Positions 1 to 9,620 of a stretch of DNA of 64,000 nucleotides are shown one piece after another. Under the pieces are notes generated by a model. The model had not been told where the DNA came from. It saw nothing but the letters and a program-made list of their open reading frames with translations, and did no database searches. The stretch lies in contig NZ_JAABOK010000003.1 in NCBI RefSeq assembly GCF_009928525.1, positions 248,001 through 312,000 of the forward strand, read 5' to 3'. Position numbers and translations under genes: made by a program. Each line of letters starts with the position of its first letter. Position 1 is the stretch's first letter. This stretch comes from Chitinophaga solisilvae. GTDB lineage: Bacteria > Bacteroidota > Bacteroidia > Chitinophagales > Chitinophagaceae.

Positions 1-1
1 G

Positions 2-553
2 AAGCGGTTTACGCACTTTGGCGCTGCAAAAACAACGATGAATGAAATAGCCGATGACCTTCACTGCTCAAAGGCGTCTTTATATTATTACTTCCCCGAC
101 AAAAAGGCGATGCACTTCGCGGTACTGGAAAAAATAGGCGAAGCCTACTTCCAGGAAATGGAGAAAGAAGCAGCCGCAACAACATCCGCGGCAAAGGCAT
201 TGCTGAACATAATCGGCATCAGGAAAGCCTTTATCAGCAAGTTTTCCCGGCTGGAACTCTTCAAAGTGCTGCAGGATAGCGCTTCGATGTTTCACGAAGG
301 CATGAAACGCGCTAAACTCCGGGAAATAGAACTGCATACAGATATTATCAGAAAAGGTGTGGCATCCGGTGAATTCAAGGTGAAACACCCGGAACAAACA
401 GCAGAAATCTTAGTGCAGGCGCTCATGGGCCTCCGCTACTCCGTTCCGGACTGCACCCTGAATGACAGTGACCTGGATGAAGAAATGTTCGGCGCCGTAA
501 TAGAACAACAGAAATTATTACTGGAGATATTTATCAAAGCAATGAAGGCATAA
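2..553 (+). CDS. TetR/AcrR family transcriptional regulator (5' end cut by window)
   Basis: The reading frame is open from base 2, so the true start lies before the window; the ATG at 38 is internal because the helix-turn-helix begins upstream (KRFTHFGAAKTTMNEIADD). What remains shows the TetR DNA-binding end, with recognition-helix residues CSKASLYYYFPDKKAM, followed by an all-helical ligand-binding domain of about 130 residues. It lies 12 bases before a second TetR gene and is followed by a TolC/adaptor/RND operon in the same direction, so by family habit it probably represses the efflux genes when no inducer is bound. The inducer cannot be told from the sequence. Confidence 0.85.
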   Translation, partial: KRFTHFGAAKTTMNEIADDLHCSKASLYYYFPDKKAMHFAVLEKIGEAYFQEMEKEAAATTSAAKALLNIIGIRKAFISKFSRLELFKVLQDSASMFHEGMKRAKLREIELHTDIIRKGVASGEFKVKHPEQTAEILVQALMGLRYSVPDCTLNDSDLDEEMFGAVIEQQKLLLEIFIKAMKA

Positions 554-565
554 AAATCAGCAATC

Positions 566-1180
566 ATGGTAGTGAAGGACAGAATTCTGGAAACAGCCCT
601 GAGAATGTTCAGGGTATATGGCGTAAAAGGTGTTACCATGTTTGACATTGCCCGCGATTGTGGCATCTCCAAAAAAACAGTATACGAACATTACGTAGAT
701 AAACAGGCGCTTATTGATGAAGGCATGCAATTGCTGCTGCATAATCATACCGCCTTTTTACAGGAGTGTAATGCATTGGCAGATAATGCTATTGATGAAC
801 TGGTACGCGCGAGCCAGTATATCGTTGGCCTGGCCAGAACACTAAACCCGGTGATGCTTTTTGAAATCCAGAAGTATCATCCTGATATCTGGAATAACAT
901 CGAAAAATTTAAAGGCGATTGTATTCTGACGGGTATCAAAGAAAATCTGAAACGGGGCATGACGGAAGGCCTTTACCGTCAGAACCTGCAGACAGACATT
1001 GTGGCCCGTATGCGCCAGCTGCAGCTGGAAGCCGCTTTTGACCCTATCCAGTACCCTGCTGACCAATTCGATAAACAACAGGTAATGGAACAGGTAACCG
1101 CTCACTTTATACTGGGGATCGCCACCCTGAAAGGGCATAAACTGGCGAACCAGTATTTACAAATCAAAGAAGAAGATTAA
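566..1180 (+). CDS. TetR/AcrR family transcriptional regulator
   Basis: A 204-residue protein with an N-terminal TetR helix-turn-helix (residues about 3-50; FDIARDCGISKKTVYEHYVD is the recognition part) and a helical C-terminal domain typical in length for the family. The ATG at 566 gives the normal short run before the first helix. It follows another TetR gene by 12 bases and precedes a TolC-like gene by 10 bases, so it is probably the co-transcribed local regulator of the tripartite efflux pump. Two different TetR proteins in tandem are unusual; they share the fold but are clearly divergent, not a recent duplication. The ligand is unknown. Confidence 0.88.
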   Translation: MVVKDRILETALRMFRVYGVKGVTMFDIARDCGISKKTVYEHYVDKQALIDEGMQLLLHNHTAFLQECNALADNAIDELVRASQYIVGLARTLNPVMLFEIQKYHPDIWNNIEKFKGDCILTGIKENLKRGMTEGLYRQNLQTDIVARMRQLQLEAAFDPIQYPADQFDKQQVMEQVTAHFILGIATLKGHKLANQYLQIKEED

Positions 1181-1190
1181 CAAGTAACGT

Positions 1191-2546
1191 ATGAAGCGAT
1201 TAAAGTTAACGCTTGTCCTCCTGCTGGGGATAGGGGTATATAATGGCTATGCACAAACGCAACTGACACTGCAGGAAGCCCTGAAATTTGCACTGCATAA
1301 TAACCAGGGCCTCGCCCGTACCAAAATGGATGAGGAAATGGGAAAGTTTAAAACCAAGGAAGTCCGCGCTCAGGCATTACCTCAGATCAATGGTAGCGCT
1401 AATTATACGGATAACCTGCAGCTTCCCAAAACGCTCATCCCAGGGAAAACGCTGGGTAAGCCAGACAGCTCTCTGGTACTTGCTTTCGGCGTGCAGTATA
1501 ACGCCAGCGTAGGCGCTGAACTGGAACAACAGGTTTTCAATCAGGCCGTATTCACTGGTCTTAAAGCGGCCAAATCAGGTGAAGAATACTATGCGCTGAA
1601 AACGCAGCAAAGCACGGAAACCGTTATCTACAACGTTTCCCAGCTTTACTATCAGTTACTCGTCATACAGGAAAAAATTACCACTATCAATGGTAATATC
1701 GAAAAGCTGACGCAGCTGGTGAATGCGACCAAATCCCAGTTCGAAAACGGACTGGCTAAAAAGATTGACCTGGATCGTATTAAAGTTAGTCTTACTAACA
1801 GTATCACACAACGCACACAACTGATGAATCAATACCAGACGCAGTCCAACAATCTGAAAAGGGTGATGGGCATGCCAGTGGCATCTGCTTTCGCTATTCC
1901 GCCGGCATCGCTGAAGGAGATAGAAAACAAAGCCGCTTCTTTTCTCCAGTATGATGACATGAATCTGGAGAACAGAACAGAATTCAGACTGGTAAAGAAA
2001 CAGGAAGAACTGCAGCTCTTACAGAAGAAGGCTTATCAGGCAGAATATTATCCTACGCTTTCTCTCTTCGGCAGATATAGCTACAACGGTATGAGCGAAC
2101 ATTTTGCATTCGCCAGAGATCCTTCCAACGCTACCTTCTGGTATGGTGCGGCTTCCGTGGGGCTGTCCCTGCGCATCCCTATCTTCGATGGTTTTGCACG
2201 CCGCTCCAGAGTGAGTCAGGCTAACATTACCCTGCAACAGCTCAGCAAACAAAAGGAAGAAACAGTACTGAACCTGAATGCTGATTACGAAAACGCAAAA
2301 CTGCAGGTAAGAAGCAACCTCTCCACCATCACCACACAAAAGGAAAACGTAGACCTGGCCAACGAAGTATTCTATTCTACCGAGAATAACTACAAACTGG
2401 GCCTGGCCAGTCTGACAGATCTGCTCAACGCAGAAACATCCCTGGCAGACGCGCAGAACAGCTACAACGAAGCACTGCTTCAATATAAGCTCGCAGAGCT
2501 GGAAATCATAAAAAGCAAAGGCAGTCTGAAAGACCTGCTGAACTAA
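1191..2546 (+). CDS. TolC family outer membrane efflux protein
   Basis: A 451-residue protein with a Sec signal peptide (MKRLKLTLVLLLGIGVYNGYAQ) and two tandem outer-membrane-efflux repeats rich in long helices, as in TolC/OprM. The first repeat starts at LTLQEALKFALHNNQGL, and the second carries the typical ENYKLGLASLTDLLNAE stretch near the C-terminus. It should form the trimeric outer-membrane channel of the pump whose adaptor and inner-membrane permease follow at 2608 and 3703. There is no lipobox, so it is not lipid-anchored. It is tightly packed behind the TetR gene and is likely part of the same transcript. Confidence 0.92.
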   Translation: MKRLKLTLVLLLGIGVYNGYAQTQLTLQEALKFALHNNQGLARTKMDEEMGKFKTKEVRAQALPQINGSANYTDNLQLPKTLIPGKTLGKPDSSLVLAFGVQYNASVGAELEQQVFNQAVFTGLKAAKSGEEYYALKTQQSTETVIYNVSQLYYQLLVIQEKITTINGNIEKLTQLVNATKSQFENGLAKKIDLDRIKVSLTNSITQRTQLMNQYQTQSNNLKRVMGMPVASAFAIPPASLKEIENKAASFLQYDDMNLENRTEFRLVKKQEELQLLQKKAYQAEYYPTLSLFGRYSYNGMSEHFAFARDPSNATFWYGAASVGLSLRIPIFDGFARRSRVSQANITLQQLSKQKEETVLNLNADYENAKLQVRSNLSTITTQKENVDLANEVFYSTENNYKLGLASLTDLLNAETSLADAQNSYNEALLQYKLAELEIIKSKGSLKDLLN

Positions 2547-2607
2547 ACCCATACAACGAATAACGATAGACCGCAGTAGCGGATGCTAAACACACAAAAT
2601 ATTGCAG

Positions 2608-3678
2608 ATGAAAAAGTTTATTATCTGGGGCCTGGTAACTATAGGTGCAGTGGTACTGATTATGTGGAAGCTGAATGCAAACAAGAAAGCCAACGAAGCT
2701 AAAACTGAATTTGTAAAAGAAAGTAATACGGGCGCAGTGCCGGTGCTGGTACAGAAAGTTACCCGCAACGCTTTTGCGCAGGGATTTCTGGCTAATGGCA
2801 ACTTCGCGCCTGTCCGTGAACTCTCCTACCTGGCGGAAACTTCAGGCCGTATCACCAGACTGCTCGTAGATGAAGGCAGCATCGTGAAACAGGGGCAGGC
2901 CATCGCCTACATCGACGGCCAGATTGTAAACACCGACCTCCAGTCTGCCAAAGCTAACCTGGACCAGCTGAAGGTAGATAAGGAAAGATATGAAGCAGCA
3001 TTCCAGACCGGTGGCGTTACAAAGAAACAGGTAGATGATGCAAAACTGCAGTACGATATCGCTAAAACCCACTACGAAGCCGCCGGCCGCCGGGTAAGCG
3101 ATACCTATGTGAAAGCACCGATTTCCGGTATCATCAATAAAAAATATATAGAACAGGGCGCCTACCTTTCTCCCGGCACCAAAATGTTCGACATCGTGGA
3201 TGTATCCCGCCTGAAACTCGCCGTAGCCGTACCGGAAGGACAGGTAGTAACGCTTTCCAAAGGACAGAAAGTGAAGGTAACTTCCAACGTATTCCCCGAA
3301 ACCAGCTATGAAGGCACTATTACTTTCATTGCTGCCAAGGGCGACAACTCCCTCAATTACCCGGTGGAAATGGAAGTGAACAACGTTGCCGGCAAACAGC
3401 TGAAAGCAGGTATGTACGGCACCGCCCACTTTGAATCGCCGGAATCATCACAGGCTATCTTTATTGCACGTACCGCATTCATCGGCGGCGTGAACAGTAA
3501 TGAAATATATATCATGGAAGGCAATGTGGCAAAGAAACGTAAGGTAATATCCGGCCGCATCCTGGGCGACCAGGTAGAAATACGGGAAGGGCTGAACGAA
3601 GGCGATGTTGTTATCACCACCGGTCAGATCAACCTCACCGAAGGCGCTGCCGTAACCGTGCAGGCCGCGAACAAATAA
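2608..3678 (+). CDS. RND efflux periplasmic adaptor (membrane fusion protein)
   Basis: The ATG at 2608 is taken as the start; a TTG six bases earlier would add only two residues. The 356-residue product has one N-terminal transmembrane anchor (IIWGLVTIGAVVLIMWKL), a biotinyl-lipoyl-like half-domain (LVDEGSIVKQGQAIAYIDGQ), a helical hairpin that is short compared with AcrA, and beta-barrel and membrane-proximal domains (REGLNEGDVVITTGQINLTE). This is the HlyD/AcrA layout. It bridges the TolC-like channel encoded upstream and the RND permease encoded 24 bases downstream. The anchor is a transmembrane helix and not a lipid, since no lipobox cysteine is present. Confidence 0.92.
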   Translation: MKKFIIWGLVTIGAVVLIMWKLNANKKANEAKTEFVKESNTGAVPVLVQKVTRNAFAQGFLANGNFAPVRELSYLAETSGRITRLLVDEGSIVKQGQAIAYIDGQIVNTDLQSAKANLDQLKVDKERYEAAFQTGGVTKKQVDDAKLQYDIAKTHYEAAGRRVSDTYVKAPISGIINKKYIEQGAYLSPGTKMFDIVDVSRLKLAVAVPEGQVVTLSKGQKVKVTSNVFPETSYEGTITFIAAKGDNSLNYPVEMEVNNVAGKQLKAGMYGTAHFESPESSQAIFIARTAFIGGVNSNEIYIMEGNVAKKRKVISGRILGDQVEIREGLNEGDVVITTGQINLTEGAAVTVQAANK

Positions 3679-3702
3679 GCGTGGAATTGTAAATTTTGCA
3701 AC

Positions 3703-6700
3703 ATGAAGATTACTGAAGTATCCATAAAACGACCTACCATTGTGGTGGTGGTGTTCACCATCCTCACCCTCCTGGGAGTCATGAGCTATAAATCGCTGAA
3801 CTATGAGCTGCTGCCCAAGTTCAGCTCCCCCATCGTTACCATTGCTACGGTATATCCCGGCGCTTCGCCGCGGGAGGTGGAAAGTACCATCACCAAAAAG
3901 ATTGAAGACGCGGTGGCGTCTATGGAAAAGATCAAGAAAATCATTTCCAAATCTTCTGAAAGCCTTTCCGTTATTACCGTTGAGCTGAATAACGATGCTA
4001 ACGTTGATATTGCCCTGCAGGACGCACAACGTAAGGTGAACGCCATCCTGGCGGACCTGCCCGGCGATGCGAAACCACCGTCCCTGAATAAATTCTCCAT
4101 CGATGACCTGCCGATCATGACCTTGTCTGCCACCGCTAAAATGGACGACAAAAAATTCTATGATCTGGTAGATAAAAAACTGCAGCCGTTATTATCCCGC
4201 TTGCCGGGCGTGGCACAGGTTTCACTGATCGGTGGCCAGGAACGCGAAATCCAGGTTAACATTGATCCGAAGAAATTACAGGCTTATGGCCTGTCTATCT
4301 TACAGGTGCGGCAGCTCATCACCAATGCCAACCTGGACTTCCCTACCGGTAAGGTTAAAACAGCCAACGAGCAGATCCTGATCCGCCTGGCAGGTAAGTA
4401 TAAAAATGTGGACCAGCTCCGTAACCTGGTACTGAAAACCACGGCAGACGGCACCCAGGTGCGCCTGCTGGATATCGCCGATGTGCAGGATGCACAAAAG
4501 GATGCAGAACGTATTGCCCGTGTTGACGGCGTAAACGCCATTGCCCTGCAGGTGCAGAAACAAACGGATGCCAACGCGGTAACCGTAAGTGAAGAAATGA
4601 AAAAGGCCATCGCCGGTATCGAAAAGGATTATAAAACCAATGACCTGAAAATACTGGTAGCCAACGATTCCTCTGACTTTACACTGGAATCTGCAGACTC
4701 CGTAATTCATGACCTTATCCTGGCGGTTGTGCTGGTAGCAGTTGTTATGTTGCTGTTCCTGCACAGCATCCGCAGTGCCTTGTTCGTGATGATCTCCATC
4801 CCGGCTTCACTGGTAGCCACTTTCATCGGAATGAAAATGATGGGATTCTCCCTCAACCTCATGTCCCTGCTGGGTCTGTCGCTGGTGGTAGGTATCCTCG
4901 TGGACGACGCCATTGTAGTACTGGAAAATATTTACCGTCACATGGAAATGGGTAAAAACCGTGTCCGTGCTGCATTTGATGGGGTGAAGGAAATAGGTTT
5001 CACTGTAACTTCCATTACATTGGTAATTGTGGTGGTGTTCCTCCCCATTTCCCTCACCAATGAGCTGGTATCCAAAATCCTCCGTGAATTCTGTGTGGTG
5101 GTAATGATCTCTACCATGCTCAGTTTATTATCTTCCTTCATGATTGTTCCGCTGTTGTCTTCCCGTTTCGGTAAGCTGGAACATATCACCGGGAAAAATC
5201 TGTTTGAGAAATTTATTCTCTGGTTTGAACGACAATTACAACGTTTCACCAACTGGATGACCGGGTTGCTGAAATGGGCGCTGGCACATAAAGCCGTTAC
5301 ACTGATTGTGGCAGTAGGTATGCTGTTCGCCTCCTTCATGCTGATAGGTAAAGGTTATATCGGCGGTGAGTTCATCCCGAAAGGGGATCGCGGCCAGTTC
5401 ATCGTTATGCTGGAAATGCCGAAAGATGCATCCGTACAGCAGTCTAACCAGGCTACCCGCACCGCAGAACAGTATCTTTCGAAAAAAACTGCCGTACAAA
5501 GACTGATTACTACGGTAGGTCAGACAAGCGAAGATGGTTTCGGTACCTCGCAGTCCACGGCTTATAAAGCAGAGATCACCGTGATGCTGGTAGCGCCTGA
5601 AAAGCGTACAGACGGCTCGGATATTTATGCCGCGAAAGTGAAGAAAGAACTGAAAGCCATACTGCCGGGGGTAAAAGTAAAAACCACGGATGTGAGCATC
5701 CTTGGTACAGCAGAAAGAGCGCCGGTAGAACTGGTAGTAATGGGCAGTGAAATGGACAGTGTAATGGCCTTCGCGAAAAAGGCGATGGACACGCTGAAAA
5801 CCATCAATGGCGCTACGGAAATAAAATTATCGGTAGAAGAAGGTAACCCTGAAATCAATGTGCAGGTAGACCGCGATAAAATGTCGGCCCTGGGCCTCAC
5901 GCTGGATATGGTGGGAGGTACTATGCAAACGGCTTTCAGCGGTACCGCCGATGATTCCAAAGTGAAGTTCCGCCAGGGTGATTATGAATATGACATCAAC
6001 ATCCGCTTTGATGAATTTAACAAGAAGAATTTGCAGGATGTAGCTGATATACAGTTTGTGAATGATAAAGGACAGCTGATTAAATTATCTCAGTTTGCAG
6101 ATGTAACAGAAGGCTCCGGGCCGAGCCACCTGGAAAGAAGGGATAAAAACACCTCTGTGTCTGTACAGGCGCAGGTAATGGGACGCCCTTCCGGTACGGT
6201 TACGCAGGAGTTTGCAGCTAAACTGGAGAAGATGGAAAGACCCACAGGTATCAGCTTCCTGTTTGGCGGCGATGCGGAGAACCAGGGTGATTCCTTCGGT
6301 ACGCTGGGCGCTGCGCTGCTGATTTCTATTGTGATGGTATACCTGATTATGGTGGCACTGTACGATAACTACATCTATCCTTTTGTGGTACTGTTCTCTA
6401 TCCCGCTGGCCATTATCGGGGCGTTGCTGGCGCTGGCACTGACAAACAACACGCTGAACATCTTTACCATATTGGGTATGATTATGCTGATTGGTCTGGT
6501 AGCGAAGAATGCGATCATCCTGGTGGACTTTACGAACCAGATGAAAGAACAGGGACAGAGTACCTACCAGGCGCTGATACACGCCAACAACGCGCGTCTC
6601 CGCCCGATCCTGATGACTACCATTGCGATGGTGATTGGTATGTTGCCGATTGCACTGGCAACAGGCGGGGTGGCCTCTACTAAAAATGGTCTGGCCTGGG

Positions 6701-6885
6701 TTATCATCGGTGGCCTTATCAGCTCCATGTTCCTCACGCTGATTGTGGTGCCGGTGGTATACATGATCGTGGATAAGGTGATGGCGAAATTCGGCATCGG
6801 CAAATTATCTGCCAAACGTTATATCAGACAACGCATGGTGGCTTCTTACGAAGAAGTGCCGCTCAACGAAGTGCATGTTAATTAA
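3703..6885 (+). CDS. RND multidrug efflux permease (HAE1/AcrB-like)
   Basis: A 1060-residue inner-membrane proton-driven pump. It has the internal two-fold repeat of the family: a TM helix, a large periplasmic loop with porter and docking subdomains, six TM helices, then the same again. The paired acidic residues of TM4 are present (VGILVDDAIVVLENI) and so is the TM10 lysine (GLVAKNAIILVDF), so the proton relay looks complete. Length matches AcrB. It ends the TetR-TetR-TolC-adaptor-RND operon and is followed by a clear hairpin terminator. Substrates cannot be read from sequence; hydrophobic or amphiphilic drugs are typical of the family. Confidence 0.95.
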   Translation: MKITEVSIKRPTIVVVVFTILTLLGVMSYKSLNYELLPKFSSPIVTIATVYPGASPREVESTITKKIEDAVASMEKIKKIISKSSESLSVITVELNNDANVDIALQDAQRKVNAILADLPGDAKPPSLNKFSIDDLPIMTLSATAKMDDKKFYDLVDKKLQPLLSRLPGVAQVSLIGGQEREIQVNIDPKKLQAYGLSILQVRQLITNANLDFPTGKVKTANEQILIRLAGKYKNVDQLRNLVLKTTADGTQVRLLDIADVQDAQKDAERIARVDGVNAIALQVQKQTDANAVTVSEEMKKAIAGIEKDYKTNDLKILVANDSSDFTLESADSVIHDLILAVVLVAVVMLLFLHSIRSALFVMISIPASLVATFIGMKMMGFSLNLMSLLGLSLVVGILVDDAIVVLENIYRHMEMGKNRVRAAFDGVKEIGFTVTSITLVIVVVFLPISLTNELVSKILREFCVVVMISTMLSLLSSFMIVPLLSSRFGKLEHITGKNLFEKFILWFERQLQRFTNWMTGLLKWALAHKAVTLIVAVGMLFASFMLIGKGYIGGEFIPKGDRGQFIVMLEMPKDASVQQSNQATRTAEQYLSKKTAVQRLITTVGQTSEDGFGTSQSTAYKAEITVMLVAPEKRTDGSDIYAAKVKKELKAILPGVKVKTTDVSILGTAERAPVELVVMGSEMDSVMAFAKKAMDTLKTINGATEIKLSVEEGNPEINVQVDRDKMSALGLTLDMVGGTMQTAFSGTADDSKVKFRQGDYEYDINIRFDEFNKKNLQDVADIQFVNDKGQLIKLSQFADVTEGSGPSHLERRDKNTSVSVQAQVMGRPSGTVTQEFAAKLEKMERPTGISFLFGGDAENQGDSFGTLGAALLISIVMVYLIMVALYDNYIYPFVVLFSIPLAIIGALLALALTNNTLNIFTILGMIMLIGLVAKNAIILVDFTNQMKEQGQSTYQALIHANNARLRPILMTTIAMVIGMLPIALATGGVASTKNGLAWVIIGGLISSMFLTLIVVPVVYMIVDKVMAKFGIGKLSAKRYIRQRMVASYEEVPLNEVHVN

Positions 6886-6937
6886 GCTATTATAAAGAAA
6901 TGTTACTAACAGTGTAACAGTTGTAGGTTTAGGTAAT

Positions 6938-6972
6938 GGCCGGAGTAATCCTACTCCGGCCTTTTATTTTTA
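6938..6972 (+). terminator. Rho-independent terminator of the efflux operon
   Basis: Perfect 10-bp inverted repeat GGCCGGAGTA / TACTCCGGCC with a 4-base loop, followed at once by a T-rich run. It lies 52 bases after the RND stop codon and ends the efflux transcript. Confidence 0.9.
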
Positions 6973-7057
6973 CTTTGATATTCACAAGAATCCCTTTTCC
7001 TTTCATAACCGGAAAGCTGTTTCCTTGCATTAGCTTTGGGAGTAAATAATCCCAAGT

Positions 7058-7927
7058 ATGAAAAAGCTATTTGTATCCATCCTCCTGTTATCCACGGTTT
7101 CTTCCTATGCCCGGCAAGCGGTAGACGGACTTTTTAGTCCGGAAAGCGCTGTTGCCTACAAGAACGGTTATTTTATTTCCAACATGGGCCCGAAGCTGGA
7201 ACCTGCGGCCAAAGACGGGGATGGCGCCATTGCCTGGACTGAAAACGGCCGCGTACAATCCCCGCGTTATTTCAATGATACCCTGCATGCGCCCAAAGGG
7301 CTGGAAATTGCTGGCAATACATTGTATGTGGCAGATATTGATCACCTGAAAGGGTATGACCTGAACAGCCGTAAAAAAGTTTTTGACCTCAACCTTGAAA
7401 ACAGCGCCGGTATGCTTAATGATGTAGCCAGGGTGAATGACAGCCTGCTGCTGGTATCCGACTGCGTAAAAGACCAGGTACTGCTGATTAATACCCGCAG
7501 TAAGGAAGTTACGGTACTGCAGGGCACGATGCCTGCCGTTAACGGGGTGTGGTATGATGCCCAGACGGATATCGTGTATGCGTGCGCGATGGGGCGTGAT
7601 ATGGATGGTACCGGACTGCTGTATCAGAAGCGGCTGGGCAATGCCGGAGAGGCTTTTGTTCCGGTGAAAGGATCTCCTGTAGGGCTGTTCGATGGTATTG
7701 TGCAGCTGGATGCCCGGTATCTGCTGCTGTCTGACTGGATCACGGTAAAAAATCCGCAGTCAGGTTACCTCTGCGTCTATGACCTGAAGCAGCATACCTA
7801 CCGCCGTATACCGGTAAAGCATTCTCCTGCCGACCTGGCGCTGGATAAACGCAGGAAAGCCCTGCTGATTCCGTTCCTGCTGGATAACAGGATGGAAGCA
7901 GTTCCGCTGAAAAGCCTGGGTATTTAA
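7058..7927 (+). CDS. Exported six-bladed beta-propeller (SMP-30/NHL-like) protein
   Basis: A 289-residue protein with a Sec signal peptide (MKKLFVSILLLSTVSSYA). The rest is built of repeated four-strand blades, each with a pattern of the type GLEIAGNTLYVADIDHLKGYDL, resembling the SMP-30/gluconolactonase and NHL propellers. The metal-binding set of true lactonases cannot be confirmed by eye, so no enzyme activity is claimed. A TAGCTTTG that fits the Bacteroidota -7 consensus lies at 7031-7038, without a good -33 box. Its stop codon abuts the stop codon of the convergent gene at 7928 with no terminator between them, so the two 3' ends must overlap at RNA level. Confidence 0.7.
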   Translation: MKKLFVSILLLSTVSSYARQAVDGLFSPESAVAYKNGYFISNMGPKLEPAAKDGDGAIAWTENGRVQSPRYFNDTLHAPKGLEIAGNTLYVADIDHLKGYDLNSRKKVFDLNLENSAGMLNDVARVNDSLLLVSDCVKDQVLLINTRSKEVTVLQGTMPAVNGVWYDAQTDIVYACAMGRDMDGTGLLYQKRLGNAGEAFVPVKGSPVGLFDGIVQLDARYLLLSDWITVKNPQSGYLCVYDLKQHTYRRIPVKHSPADLALDKRRKALLIPFLLDNRMEAVPLKSLGI

Positions 7928-9514
7928 TTATTTCCTGGCCAGCAACAACATGTGCGACACCGGGAAGGGCATAGGCGCTGCTTCCTGGTGTTCGTTTATG
8001 CGTAACAGCTGCACCTTTCCTTCCAGTCTGTTCTGGACGATCCACTCGTTGCGATAGGTGTGGGAAAGGTTGTCCAGCCGCAGCCCTGCGGCTTCCAGCG
8101 CTGATTTCCAGTCATTATAATTCCAGAAGCAGAATGTCTCATGCATTTCGCTGAGCCAGTTGTCGTGGTAATCTTTTTTAAAGAGGAATTCGCAGGCATC
8201 CTGCATAGATAGTTTGCAGTATGTTTTTCCGTTGATGGTAACCCATTCGTGCGGCAGCTGATAGCCTTCGTGGTGGCGGAAGTCCTGTGCAAAGCGGCGG
8301 AAAAGCGCTTCCGTAGAAAGTTTACCAAGATATGCTGCCAGTTCCTGTGTAGTGGCGTTGGGTGGCAACGGCAGTTCATTTTCACCATCTTCCCGGTTGA
8401 GCCACAGGAGTATTGTTTCTTCCCTGTTCTCCGGTCCTACTACATCGCGGTTGATCCATACGCCGCCGGGTACCAGCTCCTGATAACGGTTATGAATAAA
8501 CGCTATCAGGTCCTGCCTGCTGCCATAGGATTCAATTTCATGGGTCAGGGAAGAGGTGTGTATGGTATTCATGCTGCCCGGTTCAAAAACCAGGCTGGTA
8601 ACGGCATTTTTCTGGGAGAAGAATACCGAAGGGTTAGCGAATTCACCATTGTGTCTGCGCTGCAGGCAGATGTCGTACAGGTGTCTGGACACTTCAATAC
8701 CATAGAAATCGCATTCGTGCAGGCGGTCGTCCGCGCAGCCCATTTTAATCCAGGAGCCTGCCGCACAGCCGATGTCCCCGATATTGCCCGGCTGAATGTA
8801 AGGGGCTGTTTCCTTGTATTTCTGTGCGGCAATATCGTCCATCTGTTTTACGTATACGTTATAGTCGCGGGTAGCGGTCAGATCGCCGTCGGCCCCTATG
8901 ATCGGGTCTTTCAGGATCTGCTGCACTTTTTCTCCTACGCCGTACAGCGACCATATTTTGAATGATGCGGGATGCATCTGTTCCAGGATTGTTTTGTGTT
9001 TACGCCAGGCGGTGGTCTGCGCAATGAGTTTCACTATATCCCATGGCATGGGCTGCGTGAGGGAATTGGTGGCGGGGTCCCATTCTGCCGGCAGTACGCG
9101 GAAGCCGCGTTGCAGGTACATATCTTTAACGGCAGTGGAGCAGATCACGGCGGTATTTTCCGGTGTGAGGGCGTGTGTGCCTTCGCTGGAGTGACGTATG
9201 GTTTTTATGGTGTATTCCGCGAAATCGTGGATCACGCCTACATCGTCGATGCCGTATACAAAGGCGGGAACGTCGAGGGAGTTGGAAAATTCCTGGATGA
9301 TCATGGCGCGGAGGTAGAATGGTACCGGGTTGCGCTTGGTGCCCAGGTGGTTGGCGGATGTTACTGCGAAGATGATGCCTGTGATATCCGCCGGGGCTAA
9401 CGGTTGCCCATATACGTCTTTTTCGCCTTCAAGTCTGCATTTGATCAGCCTGTTCAGGTATTTGAACTGGAAATCGGTGAGCAGGTGATGGCGGCCGGGA
9501 ATGAGTAAGTACAT
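7928..9514 (-). CDS. Fusion: NMN-adenylyltransferase-like domain plus SAM methyltransferase
   Basis: A 528-residue protein with two parts. Residues about 1-165 resemble a nucleotidyltransferase of the NadM/NMNAT type: an initial beta strand into PGRHHLLTDFQFKYL where NMNATs have GRFQPxHxGH, and later KRNPVPFYLRAMI, comparable to the RNPF...R.M segment of those enzymes. The HxGH motif itself is replaced by LTDFQ, so adenylyl transfer is doubtful. Residues about 220-400 are a class I SAM-dependent methyltransferase with motif I NIGDIGCAAGSW (near 245-255) and an acidic end of strand 2 (FYGIEVS). It lies downstream of nadV on the same strand, with a hairpin between. A role tied to NAD or nicotinamide is an inference from this context. 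Confidence 0.65.
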   Translation of the reverse strand: MYLLIPGRHHLLTDFQFKYLNRLIKCRLEGEKDVYGQPLAPADITGIIFAVTSANHLGTKRNPVPFYLRAMIIQEFSNSLDVPAFVYGIDDVGVIHDFAEYTIKTIRHSSEGTHALTPENTAVICSTAVKDMYLQRGFRVLPAEWDPATNSLTQPMPWDIVKLIAQTTAWRKHKTILEQMHPASFKIWSLYGVGEKVQQILKDPIIGADGDLTATRDYNVYVKQMDDIAAQKYKETAPYIQPGNIGDIGCAAGSWIKMGCADDRLHECDFYGIEVSRHLYDICLQRRHNGEFANPSVFFSQKNAVTSLVFEPGSMNTIHTSSLTHEIESYGSRQDLIAFIHNRYQELVPGGVWINRDVVGPENREETILLWLNREDGENELPLPPNATTQELAAYLGKLSTEALFRRFAQDFRHHEGYQLPHEWVTINGKTYCKLSMQDACEFLFKKDYHDNWLSEMHETFCFWNYNDWKSALEAAGLRLDNLSHTYRNEWIVQNRLEGKVQLLRINEHQEAAPMPFPVSHMLLLARK

Positions 9515-9554
9515 ATGGTGAAGTTAAGGAACAAAGGATAATCATGTATATAAA

Positions 9555-9579
9555 AGCCCCGGAAGTATGTTCCGGGGCT
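9555..9579 (-). terminator. Hairpin downstream of nadV
   Basis: Perfect 9-bp stem AGCCCCGGA / TCCGGGGCT with a 7-base loop, in the 106-base gap between nadV and the methyltransferase fusion. On the minus strand it is followed by a short TTTATATA tract, so it may be a partial terminator that lowers expression of the last gene. Confidence 0.6.
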
Positions 9580-9620
9580 GTATGCGGGGTATTTTACATA
9601 TGGAGGAAAGAGATATTTTT

